Assembly (NCBI GenBank): GCA_025057635.1
Contig: JANXBD010000014.1
Location: forward strand, 1 to 32,988
Source of the DNA: Thermoflexus sp.
GTDB lineage: Bacteria > Chloroflexota > Anaerolineae > Thermoflexales > Thermoflexaceae
Reading direction: 5' to 3'
DNA: 32,988 bases
The notes under the pieces were generated by a model, which was not told where the DNA came from, did not search any database, and saw only the letters and a list, made by a program, of their open reading frames with translations. The position numbers and the translations under genes were made by a program. Each line of letters begins with the position of its first letter. The first letter of the stretch is position 1. Shown one piece after another: positions 1-8,153 of this stretch.

Positions 1-791
1 GTTAGGGTCACCCGAACCCCTTCCTCCCGCTCCGCCCAAGCGGAAAGATCCTCCACCATCGCTAAGGCCCGGCCCATCTCCACATCCACGCTCACGGTGA
101 ACTGGGGCGCCTCGCGGACGCTGCGGAGCATCCGTTCGGCGATGGCCCGTCGCATCCCCGTGAGCGGCACCCGGCGGCGAAGGGCCGGGCGAGGAAGCGC
201 CTCCGCTTCCGCAGCCCGAGGGATCGCTTCGGCGGCCCGCAACACGTCTGCCGATTGGATCCGGCCTCCTGGGCCTGTTCCCTTCACCTCGCGCAGATCC
301 ACTCCCAGCTCCCGGGCCAGCCGGCGGGCGGCCGGGACAGCCCTCACTGCCCCCTTGGGAGCTTCTTCCATCCTCTGTCGGGCCAGATACATCTCCACAT
401 CGGCCTTCGTCACCCGCCCACCCGGGCCGGTGCCGAGCACTGCAGCCAGGTCCACGCCGTGGGCCTGAGCCAGCCGCTCCGCCAGCGGCGTCGCCCGCGG
501 CGTGCCCGGCGAGGGCGCCGGGGAGGGGGTCGGCGCCGCCGTCCAGACCTCGCCGGGCAACAGGATGAAGGCGATAGGCTGCCCGATGGGCACCACCTCC
601 CCCGGCCCAACCCGGATCCCCACCAGCGTCCCGCTGGCCGGCGCCTCTACCTCCATGGCCACTTTATCGGTCTCCACCTCCAGGATCGCCTCGCCCTTCG
701 CGACGGCGTCCCCTTCCTGCTTCAACCAGCGGAGGACTTTCCCGCTCTCCTGGGCCATCTCGAATTTCGGCATAATCACCGGCACCGGCAT
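1..791 (-). CDS. Dihydrolipoamide acyltransferase (E2), 3' part outside window
   Basis: This is the E2 core of a 2-oxoacid dehydrogenase complex, which moves the acyl group from E1 to CoA through a swinging lipoyl arm. The 263 visible residues hold a lipoyl domain (about 1-78, lipoyl Lys43 in ETDKVAME), a Pro-rich linker (86-98), two consecutive E3-binding domains (about 99-137 and 149-187, each with GTGPGGR) and the start of the catalytic domain (from about 206, VPLTGMRRAIAERM). The HxxxD active site lies beyond the window edge. The start at 791 is fixed by an AGGAGGGGG ribosome site just upstream. It lies 197 nt downstream of the E1 gene on the same strand, so the two probably form one operon. 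The substrate (pyruvate, acetoin or branched-chain acid) cannot be told from the sequence. The second E3-binding domain is unusual. Confidence 0.93.
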   Translation of the reverse strand, partial: MPVPVIMPKFEMAQESGKVLRWLKQEGDAVAKGEAILEVETDKVAMEVEAPASGTLVGIRVGPGEVVPIGQPIAFILLPGEVWTAAPTPSPAPSPGTPRATPLAERLAQAHGVDLAAVLGTGPGGRVTKADVEMYLARQRMEEAPKGAVRAVPAARRLARELGVDLREVKGTGPGGRIQSADVLRAAEAIPRAAEAEALPRPALRRRVPLTGMRRAIAERMLRSVREAPQFTVSVDVEMGRALAMVEDLSAWAEREEGVRVTL

Positions 792-954
792 CCTAGCCCC
801 CTCCTATCGATCCACCACCAGGACTACCTGCCCTAGGGAGAACGCCGCGGCAAGAGCCGTTCGATGAGATCCCCTCCCCTTTCACCTCTCCTCCCCAGGT
901 TCTGCTGGAGAAGAGGAGGTGAACACCAGGGTGAATATCGGCTTCGAGGCGGTT

Positions 955-973
955 GGGCCCCCCTCAGGGGCCC
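955..973 (-). other. GC stem-loop between E1 and E2 genes
   Basis: A 7-bp perfect inverted repeat (gggcccc / ggggccc, 5-nt loop) sits just after the E1 stop. There is no T-run on the minus strand, so it is not a canonical terminator. It could be a processing or attenuation element that sets the E1:E2 ratio. The rest of the 197-nt gap shows nothing. Confidence 0.35.
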
Positions 974-988
974 ACCGATCCTCCTCCA

Positions 989-3046
989 TTAGAGCTCCAG
1001 CCGCGCCAGCCGTCGGGCCGCCTCGACGATATCTTCCACCTGGGGCACCGCCGCGCGCTCCAAGCGGGGGTGATAGGGAATGGGGACATCCGCCCCGCCC
1101 AGCCGAACGATCGGCGCTTCCAGATAGGCGAAAGCCTCGCTTTGAGCGATGTGAGCCGCCAGCTCTCCGCCGAAACCGCCCAGGAGCGGCGCCTCATGCA
1201 CGATCAGCAACTTCCCCGTTTTCTTCACGGAGGCGATCACGGTTTCCGCGTCATACGGCTTCAGCGTGCGCAGATCGATGACCTCCGCCTCGACCCCTTC
1301 CGTGGCCAGCCGTTCCGCTGCCTCTAGGGCGCGCAGCACCATCAGCGAGTAAGCTACGATCGTCAGGTCCCGGCCGGCCCGCCGCACGACCGCGCGTCCC
1401 AGAGGCACGACATACGGCGCCTCCGGCACCGCCCCTCGGGTCCGGTAGAGCAGCTTGTGCTCCACAAAGATCACCGGGTTCTCATCCGCCATTGCTGCCA
1501 GCAGCAGCCCCTTGGCGTCATAAGGGGTGGCCGGCGCCACCACTTTCAACCCGGGCACATGCACGAACCACGCCTCCAGGCTCTCTGAATGCTGGGCCGC
1601 CGCGCCGGTTCCAGATCCCCCCGGCAGCCGCAATACCAGGGGCACCCGGGCCTTCCCGCCGAACATATAGCGCACCTTGGCCGCCTGGAGGACCGTCTGT
1701 TCCATCGCCAGGGTCACGAAATCCATAAATTGCATCTCCACGATGGGCCGCATCCCGGTCAGCGCCGCGCCCAACCCCGCCCCGACGATGGTGTTCTCCG
1801 AGATCGGCGTATCCCGCACCCGTTCCGGCCCGAACCGGTCGATTAACCCCTGGGTGACCCCGAACGCTCCGCCGTATACGCCCACATCCTCTCCCATTAG
1901 GAAGACCCGTTCGTCGGCTGCCATGGCCTGGGCCATCGCCTCCCGCAGAGCCTCCGCATAGGAGAGCTCTCGCGTTCCAGAGGGCGGCTCCACTGCCGTC
2001 TCCGGCCCGAAGGTCCGCCGGATCCAGAAGGGCGGGATCGAGGGGGCCTCCGCATAGACGCCTTCGGCAAGCTGCGTCACGGCCGGCTCCGGATCCCCTT
2101 CGGCGGCCCGCAGGGCCTCCTCGATCGCCTGCCGAGCTCGCGCCTCCAGCGCTGCCGCTTCCGCTTCGGAGAGCCAGCCCTGAGCGATCAATTCATTCCG
2201 GAACCGGACGATCGGGTCGCGGGCCATCCAGGCCTGCACTTCCTCCTTCGTGCGATAGACCTGCCGATCGCTTTTCGAGTGTCCCTTATAGCGATACGTG
2301 ATGGCCTCGATCAGCGTGGGGCCTTCCCCCCGCCGGGCCCGTTCGACCGCCCCTCGCACCGCCCGATAGATAGCCCGCACGTCCATGCCGTCCATGGCCT
2401 CCCCCGGGATCCCATAGGCGACCGCCCGATCCGCCACCCGGGGAACGGCCATGGCCTTGTGGATCGGCATGGACATCGCGTATTGATTGTTCTCGCAGAG
2501 GAAGACCACCGGCAGCCGCCAGATGGCGGCCATATTCAGCCCCTCGTGGAAATTCCCGTGATTGGCCGCTCCGTCTCCGAAGAAGCACAGCACCACCCGA
2601 TCCTGCCCCTGCAGTCGGATGCTCAAGCCCGCGCCCACCGCGATGGGGATCCCGCCGGCGACGATCCCGTTGGCGCCTATGTTCCCCCGCTCCAGATCCG
2701 CCAGATGCATCGACCCGCCCCGGCCCCGGCACACGCCGGTTTCCTTCCCCAGCAGCTCCGCCAGCATCGCCCGGAGGTCCTGTCCCTTGGCGATGGCGTG
2801 GCCATGGCCCCGATGGGTCGAGGTGATGTAATCGTCCGGCCGGAGCGCAGCGATCGCCCCCACCGCCACCGCCTCCTGGCCGATGGAAAGATGCATCGTG
2901 CCGTGCATCTTCCCCGCGGCGTAGAGTTGCTCCACCGTCTCTTCAAAGGCCCGGATGAGATACATCTGATAAAGCCAGTCGAGCAACCGCTCCCGGGGAA
3001 GATCGATCTCGATTTCCGAGGCAGATCGTACGGATGCCTCACGCAT
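989..3046 (-). CDS. 2-oxoacid dehydrogenase E1, fused alpha and beta subunits
   Basis: This is the thiamine-diphosphate-dependent E1 that decarboxylates a 2-oxoacid (pyruvate or acetoin/branched-chain type) and passes the acyl group to lipoyl-E2. Its 685 residues equal alpha plus beta chains in one polypeptide. The alpha part (about 1-345) carries the ThDP/Mg motif from GDGAANHG (157) to ENN (187) and the conserved loop RYKGHSKSD (252-260). The beta part starts near 358 ([13 protein letters not shown]) and holds GEDVG and the C-terminal transketolase domain ([13 protein letters not shown]). Usual systems have separate chains of about 330-360 and 325 residues. The ATG lies inside the end of the upstream regulator pseudogene (8-nt overlap, 3039-3046), which suggests old translational coupling. 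No separate promoter is visible directly upstream. Alpha motifs resemble PdhA and AcoA about equally, so the substrate is uncertain. Confidence 0.95.
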   Translation of the reverse strand: MREASVRSASEIEIDLPRERLLDWLYQMYLIRAFEETVEQLYAAGKMHGTMHLSIGQEAVAVGAIAALRPDDYITSTHRGHGHAIAKGQDLRAMLAELLGKETGVCRGRGGSMHLADLERGNIGANGIVAGGIPIAVGAGLSIRLQGQDRVVLCFFGDGAANHGNFHEGLNMAAIWRLPVVFLCENNQYAMSMPIHKAMAVPRVADRAVAYGIPGEAMDGMDVRAIYRAVRGAVERARRGEGPTLIEAITYRYKGHSKSDRQVYRTKEEVQAWMARDPIVRFRNELIAQGWLSEAEAAALEARARQAIEEALRAAEGDPEPAVTQLAEGVYAEAPSIPPFWIRRTFGPETAVEPPSGTRELSYAEALREAMAQAMAADERVFLMGEDVGVYGGAFGVTQGLIDRFGPERVRDTPISENTIVGAGLGAALTGMRPIVEMQFMDFVTLAMEQTVLQAAKVRYMFGGKARVPLVLRLPGGSGTGAAAQHSESLEAWFVHVPGLKVVAPATPYDAKGLLLAAMADENPVIFVEHKLLYRTRGAVPEAPYVVPLGRAVVRRAGRDLTIVAYSLMVLRALEAAERLATEGVEAEVIDLRTLKPYDAETVIASVKKTGKLLIVHEAPLLGGFGGELAAHIAQSEAFAYLEAPIVRLGGADVPIPYHPRLERAAVPQVEDIVEAARRLARLEL

Positions 3047-3967
3047 GAACCATTGCTCCCTCTAGGGTTAACAACGCGGCGGCCGCCTCGGCATCGGTGA
3101 CCAGCACATCGACGTAGCCACCGCGCAGGGCCGCCCGGATAGCCAGCGCCTTGGCAACACCACCCGCCACTGCGATCACCATAGGGATTCGGCGCGATGC
3201 CTCCGGTGCGCGGCCTATGACGCGCCAGTTCAGGTGGAAGATCCAGAGAAAATTTCTACCTCCTCATCCAGCGCTCAGGCCAGCGCATCCCTCACTGCCC
3301 CGGATGCTCGGAATGCCGCCAGCTCAGCCTCAGTAAGGCAACCCGCCCGCCGCAGGGTTGCAGGCCAGAGATCCAACAAGCACTGAGCCGATCCCGACCG
3401 CAATGGCGCGCTCTTGCTGGAATGCCTAGCCACGGTTTCACTTTCCACCCGCAATGGAGCATGCAGATGTCAGACTGAAGCCTCCAACTCCTCCGCCAGC
3501 TAGCGCGCAAGCTTCAGTCCATCGATCATCGGATCGCCAGATTCCCGAGCACCGATGATCTGGATCACCTGGGCTCCGTTTACCGGGAGCTTGGGCATCG
3601 CCTGAACGATCTCATAGACCGCTGTGCCCCAGCCCATCCCGAGCCGGACGTCCGGGCACAGCTGCTCTCGCAGCACACCAGCTCCCGGCTCCTCTACGCG
3701 GCGCAGGAGCCATCGGGAGTCCGATACCGGATGAGCGAGGATGTGGGCTTCTCGAAGGGGGAGGGCGCTTTGGAAAACCTTCGCCAGCTGGAGATCCGTT
3801 TTAAGGGGGTGGTGGATTCGAAATTCTATTAGGCTGCGGGCGCAAGCCTCTTTGAGGTAGCGGGGGACCATCGAACGCGAGCATCCCGCATGTCGGGCAA
3901 TCGCCGCCTCATCCAGCCCGTCCTTATAATACCAGGACGCCAGCTCGGCCGGTCGGTTGTTGTCCAT
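3039..3967 (-). pseudogene. SorC-family (DeoR/CggR-like) transcriptional regulator, decayed
   Basis: The span of 929 nt fits a normal SorC regulator of about 310 residues. The first 155 codons are open and show an N-terminal HTH (DEAAIARHAGCSRSMVPRYL) and the start of the sugar-binding domain. The reading then meets an in-frame TAG (3500-3502). Recognisable SorC sequence continues in the same frame (LAEELEASV, LTEAELAAFRASGAV) through further stops. A frameshift near 3235-3260 puts the C-terminus (RVIG to LRGGYVDVLVTD to the TGA at 3039-3041) in another frame. Several independent lesions mean real decay rather than one sequencing error. It lies first in the dehydrogenase operon and probably once controlled it in response to a phosphorylated sugar-type effector, as known for the family. 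The N-terminal half might still be made as a DNA-binding fragment. Confidence 0.88.
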
Positions 3968-3969
3968 CG

Positions 3970-3978
3970 GTGGTTCAC
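3970..3978. promoter_or_regulatory. Operator-like half of a 9-bp inverted repeat, downstream side
   Basis: gtggttcac here is the exact reverse complement of gtgaaccac at 4030-4038. The two sites flank the promoter at 3998-4026. A second short dyad (ttcac-N4-gtgaa, 3974-3987) overlaps this copy. The arrangement fits autoregulation by the SorC protein, possibly through a DNA loop. Confidence 0.5.
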
Positions 3979-3997
3979 AAACGTGAATTCAGGATCA

Positions 3998-4026
3998 ACT
4001 GTAGGAGAAACGCGATGGATTGTCAA
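3998..4026 (-). promoter_or_regulatory. Sigma-70-type promoter of the SorC/dehydrogenase operon
   Basis: On the minus strand TTGACA (4021-4026) is followed after exactly 17 nt by TACAGT (3998-4003). The -35 is a perfect consensus match and the -10 matches 4 of 6. It is the only convincing promoter upstream of the E1 gene, so it probably still drives E1 and E2 through the pseudogene. Confidence 0.65.
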
Positions 4027-4029
4027 GCG

Positions 4030-4038
4030 GTGAACCAC
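4030..4038. promoter_or_regulatory. Operator-like half of a 9-bp inverted repeat, upstream side
   Basis: This is gtgaaccac, partner of 3970-3978, lying just upstream of the -35 box at 4021-4026. The centre-to-centre distance is 60 bp, near a whole number of helical turns, so proteins bound at the two sites could face each other. Its function is inferred. Confidence 0.5.
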
Positions 4039-4069
4039 AAAAGGAAAAGGAAATGGAATTCGGCCCACC

Positions 4070-4225
4070 ATCCACTGGGCGGCTGTAAGCGCTTTCCTGG
4101 CCGGTCGTCGTCTAAACGTCGGTCTGTTGGATTACACCAGCTTTGAGTTGATGCGCCGGTTAGGGATCCGGATCGCCTTCACTTTCGACCGCGATTTTGC
4201 GGAACAGAGATTTGAGATGGTGCCA
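4070..4225 (+). pseudogene. C-terminal fragment of a PIN-domain (VapC-like) nuclease
   Basis: The translated stretch reads IHWAAVSAFLAG, then LLDYTSFELMRRLGI, then AFTFDRDFAEQRFEMVP. These are typical C-terminal PIN-domain motifs, with the conserved Asp in the D-x-TSF motif and in the TFDRDF motif. The N-terminal half with the first catalytic Asp is missing, no antitoxin is next to it, and the natural stop is lost: the frame runs on into sequence antisense to the histidine kinase. I read it as the remnant of a toxin-antitoxin type gene. The assignment is by motif recognition only. Confidence 0.6.
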
Positions 4226-4273
4226 TACGAAGATCTCGTTTCGGCATCCATGTCCAGCGAAAAAGGGCGCTGC

Positions 4274-6664
4274 TCAAAACCGCTGGTTATGGGTCTCTTG
4301 TCCGGTCTGTATAGAGCGGGGGATCACCGGAATCCAGATGTAGAATGTGCTGCCAGGGCACCGGGCCTCATCGTAGCCGGGGCTCTCCACCCAGATCCGT
4401 CCGCCGTGAGCCTCGATGATCCCCCGGGCGATTGGCAATCCGAGCCCCGGGCCTGCCCCTTTGAATTTTACCGATCCTGTGGAGTGCAGCTCCACCGGCC
4501 CTACCCGGTAAAATTTCTCAAAGATCAACGCCTGATCCTCAACGTCGATACCGATCCCGGTATCCTGCACGGCGATCTCCACATGCGCTGTCCCTCCTGC
4601 TTCCTCAGGGGGGACAGATCGGGCACGGATCTGGATAGTCCCCCCATCCGGCGTGAACTTGATGGCATTCTGCACGATGTGCCGCAGGGCCTGCACCAAG
4701 CGGGTGAGATCCCCGTAGATCACTGGAAGGGCCTCTGGCACCTCCACGATCAGGTTTTGATTCCGTTCCGCGATCGCCTCTCGGAAGGGTTCTAAGGCCA
4801 TGCGAACTAGGGTAGGGATCTGAAAGGAGATTGGATAGATCGAAAATGCTTCCGCATTGATCTGGGAGATATCCAGCATGGCGCTGACAATCTCTTCGAG
4901 GCGATTGGCGGAACGGCGAAGCCCTTGGAGAATCCGCTCCTGGGTTTCGCGGGCTTCGGATTGTTCCTCTAGGGTCTCTGCCAACAAATCTAAGTACCCG
5001 CAGATGTGTGTCAAGGGTGTGCGCAGCTCATGAGAGGCGATCTGAATAAAATGGGTCTTGGCTCGGTCTAGCTTCTGCAATCGTCGGGCAGTCCGCATAA
5101 GATCCTCATTCAGCTCAGCCAACCGGATGTTCAACCGCCGAAGATCTTCCACCAAGCGGATGTTCTGGAGCACTGTGGCTGTCTGTTCCGCGATCGAGGC
5201 CAGGAGATCTACTTCCGCTGGGCTGTAAGTGGCTACGCCGCCTCGCGCTCCCAGCGCGAGGCAACCTAATAATGCTGCCTGAGATCGAATAGGAATGAAG
5301 AGCTCCGCGCCTAGGCCTTGTATCCAACGTCGCTCCTCTGGATCGCCGTGTTGGAAGGCCGCCCCGAAGTCAATTTGATACTGGGTGAGCGGGCAGCCTT
5401 TCTGCCAAGCGCCGAGGATGGGGCTATTCGGTGCGAATCGGCCGGGCTGTAGTGGCATCTTGCCCATGCCGGGGATCACTCGAGCTTCTATCCATCCATC
5501 TGGTTGATCTTCAAACAACAATAACATTCCTTGCTGAAGCCCGAATGTCTGTTGTAGAACTGCGAAGGCGGCATGCGCGACCTGCTGGATATCAAGCAAG
5601 TTGCTGATGGATTGCGCATACCGGCGGACTAGCGCGGCGGGATCCTCCACGGAGGGCATCAAGTGACGCTGGAGCCATTTGTGGATCGGCCGGCCTACCA
5701 GCATCGTCACCCATGCGATCCCTACGGCAGCGAACGCGAGCTCAGCCCCTATAGGCAACTCTAAGCGTCCTCCTCGGGCAAGCCAGAACCCAGCCAGAAC
5801 ACCTCCGATCAACCCTGCCTCTAGGATCCAGCTTAGTGTGAAGATCAGGAGCCATCGTCCGGCCCGCTGTAGCGAGGGCAGCTCAGAAAAACGGGAAAGA
5901 GAGGCGATCACGCCCATCCCAGCGGCCCGAAGGGCCCATCCCAGCATGATCCATTCCCCTCGATGTGTCCACGATAGGCCCTCCCCCGTAGCTGTTAAGA
6001 CTGCACCTAGGAGTCCGTATGCCAGTCGATTTCGGTGTAGGGGTCGAGCGGTTCGTAGATATGTCCCTCCCAGCTGGCCTAACCCGATAGCTATGCCTAT
6101 TCCCCACAGTCCCTCTCGAATGCCCCATGAAGCCAGAGTGGGATCGCCAGGCCATCGGAGCTCCTGCCACCAAGCCATGAGCACCTTTCCAGTCGCAGGG
6201 TGATAAGGCAATATAGAGGCAATCAGAGCGATGCCGCCCGCCAGCCCGATCCCGCCGATGGCATACCGAGAAAGCGGATGTCCCAAAAAGGCGCTGATCC
6301 AAAACCACGCAGTGAAGGGGAGAAGCGAGAGGAGAACACCTGCGAGGTTCCATGCGAGGAATCGCACCGAAGGGGGGCCTCCTTCCCAAGCCGCGATCGT
6401 CCATATGCCTTGCCACAGCAGCCCCAGGCCTCCGTATAAAACGATCCGGCCCCTCAGGCTCTCGAACGCCCCCCGATGCTGCCATCGGAGGAGCAGGGCG
6501 TATATCCCACAAAGCCCCAGGGCCAAGATTCCGCCCACGGGCTTCCCCCCTATCATTGAAAACGATGGCATCCAGCTCACCATGCGGTTATCCCAAATCG
6601 GATTTGGGAAATGTTTGGGATATTCGCGGTGTTCTCTAAGTTGAGGGATATGCCTTGGCGCCAT
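4274..6664 (-). CDS. Membrane histidine kinase with GAF domain
   Basis: This is a two-component sensor kinase of 796 residues. The N-terminal third (about 43-325) has some eight hydrophobic segments. A GAF-like sensor domain follows (about 345-500), then a short coiled coil (500-535), a HisKA domain with the phospho-acceptor His545 in SHELRTPL, and a HATPase_c domain with an N box (HIVQNAIKFTP, 662-672), G1 (DTGIGI, 701-706) and G2 (GAGPGLGLPIA, 736-746). All catalytic motifs look intact. Its ATG shares one base with the TAA of the upstream AlbA-type gene (TAATG), so translation is very likely coupled. No response regulator gene lies in the window, so its partner is unknown. A later start at residue 28 (MVSWMP) is possible. 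Confidence 0.93.
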   Translation of the reverse strand: MAPRHIPQLREHREYPKHFPNPIWDNRMVSWMPSFSMIGGKPVGGILALGLCGIYALLLRWQHRGAFESLRGRIVLYGGLGLLWQGIWTIAAWEGGPPSVRFLAWNLAGVLLSLLPFTAWFWISAFLGHPLSRYAIGGIGLAGGIALIASILPYHPATGKVLMAWWQELRWPGDPTLASWGIREGLWGIGIAIGLGQLGGTYLRTARPLHRNRLAYGLLGAVLTATGEGLSWTHRGEWIMLGWALRAAGMGVIASLSRFSELPSLQRAGRWLLIFTLSWILEAGLIGGVLAGFWLARGGRLELPIGAELAFAAVGIAWVTMLVGRPIHKWLQRHLMPSVEDPAALVRRYAQSISNLLDIQQVAHAAFAVLQQTFGLQQGMLLLFEDQPDGWIEARVIPGMGKMPLQPGRFAPNSPILGAWQKGCPLTQYQIDFGAAFQHGDPEERRWIQGLGAELFIPIRSQAALLGCLALGARGGVATYSPAEVDLLASIAEQTATVLQNIRLVEDLRRLNIRLAELNEDLMRTARRLQKLDRAKTHFIQIASHELRTPLTHICGYLDLLAETLEEQSEARETQERILQGLRRSANRLEEIVSAMLDISQINAEAFSIYPISFQIPTLVRMALEPFREAIAERNQNLIVEVPEALPVIYGDLTRLVQALRHIVQNAIKFTPDGGTIQIRARSVPPEEAGGTAHVEIAVQDTGIGIDVEDQALIFEKFYRVGPVELHSTGSVKFKGAGPGLGLPIARGIIEAHGGRIWVESPGYDEARCPGSTFYIWIPVIPRSIQTGQETHNQRF

Positions 6665-8019
6665 TACTTCAGGATGTAGTAAGTTCCTCGCTTCTCCCCG
6701 ATCTTGAGGAGGATCCCACGATGGACTAGATCAGCCAGGTCTAACCGGAGGGTCTCTGGAGAGACTCCTGGGCACAGCTGCTGGTATTCCCGGTTGGTGA
6801 TGCGCCCATGCTCTCGGATGTACTGCAACGCCTTGAGCTGGCGCTCGTTCATAGGGGGTGCTCCCGTTCGGAGGGGCGCATGCTCCTGCCGGTTGTAGAG
6901 GATCACGGTGAAGGAATAGGGCTGGGCGATGAACTTCGGAGGGGGATGGCCGGCTCGGATCATCTCCTCGATCATTCGATCGATCCCCAGGCCCAGCTCC
7001 TCGATGTATCCCCAGTAGAATAATCCAGAGACAATCCGAGGGTTGCGGGAGTAGTGCTCATCAACAATATTGTCGAGGGTGATATGCCCTGGCAGGCCCC
7101 CGGGGCTGCTCACCTCCAAGCGATCGGCGAACTTGCGGATCTCAATCCGGCGGCCTCGCAATCGGTAATCCCGATGACAAACCGCGTTAACGATCGCCTC
7201 TCGAACCGCAAAGGGAGGATACTCTGGCCGCTCCTCCCGTTCCAGGCCTCGCACGACCGCACCTATCTGCATCTCATCCCATACGACTTTCCAGGCCTGC
7301 TCGATGATTCGCGCCAGTGGGCCGCTAATCTCCTCCCGGCGTGCGTATCCAGGCAACCCACCCTCCCCATGCGGCGTAATTCCGGAATATTTCACGAAAA
7401 CCAGCCCACTGTGGGGAAGAAAACGTTGGGGGTGTTTGCCGAAGAGGAGAATCCCTGCCACGGTTGGCTGTCCATCTGGAGAGAGGGCCCCCATCTCGAT
7501 CAGCAATTCTTCTAGCGTCCCGGCCACCGGCCGGCGCTGTCGAGCCTCTCGCTTGCTCAGATATTCGCGAATGATTTCCTCATTCAGATCTGCGCGAGTG
7601 GCCCCAGGGACTAACTCCAATTCGTATTCGCCCACCGACTTGGTTGCGGCCAGCTGCTGGATCTCCCGTCCCTCCAGCGGGCGATTTTCCGCCCCTCGTC
7701 GGATCAGAACTCGACCATCGTCCAGGCTGTGGAGCTCCGGGCTGCGAGATACATACAGCAAGACGATCGTTCTTCCATCTGCTTCACCTTGCTCCCATCG
7801 AGACGGCACGGGGGGCCGACAGCGAAGTAACGCCTGGCGAAGCGCATCCTCCACCTCCGCTGGGTCCACCCCAACCGCTCTGCCCTCTGCATCCATCCCG
7901 ATCACTAAGACGCCGCCATCGGTGTTGGCGAAGGCCACAAGCGTTTCAGCGATCTCCTGAGGGTTCGGCTCGCTCAAAAACGCCTGCAATACCCCAGGCT
8001 TGCGCAGACCGTCCTTCAT
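6664..8019 (-). CDS. Schlafen AlbA_2 / RecG-like ATPase-fold / winged-helix protein
   Basis: This is a putative regulator of 451 residues. An AlbA_2 (Schlafen-type) domain occupies about 15-115 (AETLVAFANTDGGVLVIGMD, then RRGAENRPL). It is followed by a HATPase_c_4-like region often annotated as a RecG-like helicase, although there is no helicase motor (N-box-like EAIVNAVCHRDY at about 274-285, then SSPGGLPGHIT). A C-terminal winged helix (about 390-451) carries NREYQQLCPGVSPETLRLDL. The start at 8019 is chosen for the GGGGAG site 7 nt upstream; the longer frame from 8052 has none. A TATAAT box sits at 8055-8060. The stop overlaps the start of the histidine kinase, so the two are made together. 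Members of this family are usually called transcriptional regulators, but the ligand and target are unknown. Confidence 0.85.
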   Translation of the reverse strand: MKDGLRKPGVLQAFLSEPNPQEIAETLVAFANTDGGVLVIGMDAEGRAVGVDPAEVEDALRQALLRCRPPVPSRWEQGEADGRTIVLLYVSRSPELHSLDDGRVLIRRGAENRPLEGREIQQLAATKSVGEYELELVPGATRADLNEEIIREYLSKREARQRRPVAGTLEELLIEMGALSPDGQPTVAGILLFGKHPQRFLPHSGLVFVKYSGITPHGEGGLPGYARREEISGPLARIIEQAWKVVWDEMQIGAVVRGLEREERPEYPPFAVREAIVNAVCHRDYRLRGRRIEIRKFADRLEVSSPGGLPGHITLDNIVDEHYSRNPRIVSGLFYWGYIEELGLGIDRMIEEMIRAGHPPPKFIAQPYSFTVILYNRQEHAPLRTGAPPMNERQLKALQYIREHGRITNREYQQLCPGVSPETLRLDLADLVHRGILLKIGEKRGTYYILK

Positions 8020-8054
8020 GAAGACTCCCCGTCTACAAGAACGTCCACGCATCC

Positions 8055-8060
8055 ATTATA
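8055..8060 (-). promoter_or_regulatory. Possible -10 box upstream of the AlbA/kinase operon
   Basis: A perfect TATAAT on the minus strand lies 36 nt upstream of the chosen ATG at 8019. No good -35 is seen at 16-18 nt spacing. If used, transcription would start near 8048 and exclude the upstream in-frame ATG at 8052. Confidence 0.35.
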
Positions 8061-8153
8061 TTATGCGATTCCTCATCCATCCCCCACAGACTTTCCGAGC
8101 TGGACGACTGCAGGTTCTCTTTCCCATTCTGGCATCGGCAAGGCTCCATCGAA

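Noticed and set aside
2279-3100. Plus-strand 273-codon open frame antisense to E1
   Set aside because: Proline/arginine/histidine-rich shadow of a GC-rich gene with clear E1 motifs on the other strand.
4127-4795. Plus-strand 222-codon open frame as a gene
   Set aside because: Only the first part resembles a PIN domain; the rest is antisense to the intact histidine kinase and matches nothing. Kept only as a remnant at 4070-4225.
6664-8019. ATP-dependent DNA helicase RecG
   Set aside because: The common database label reflects a shared C-terminal region; there are no helicase motor motifs in this protein.
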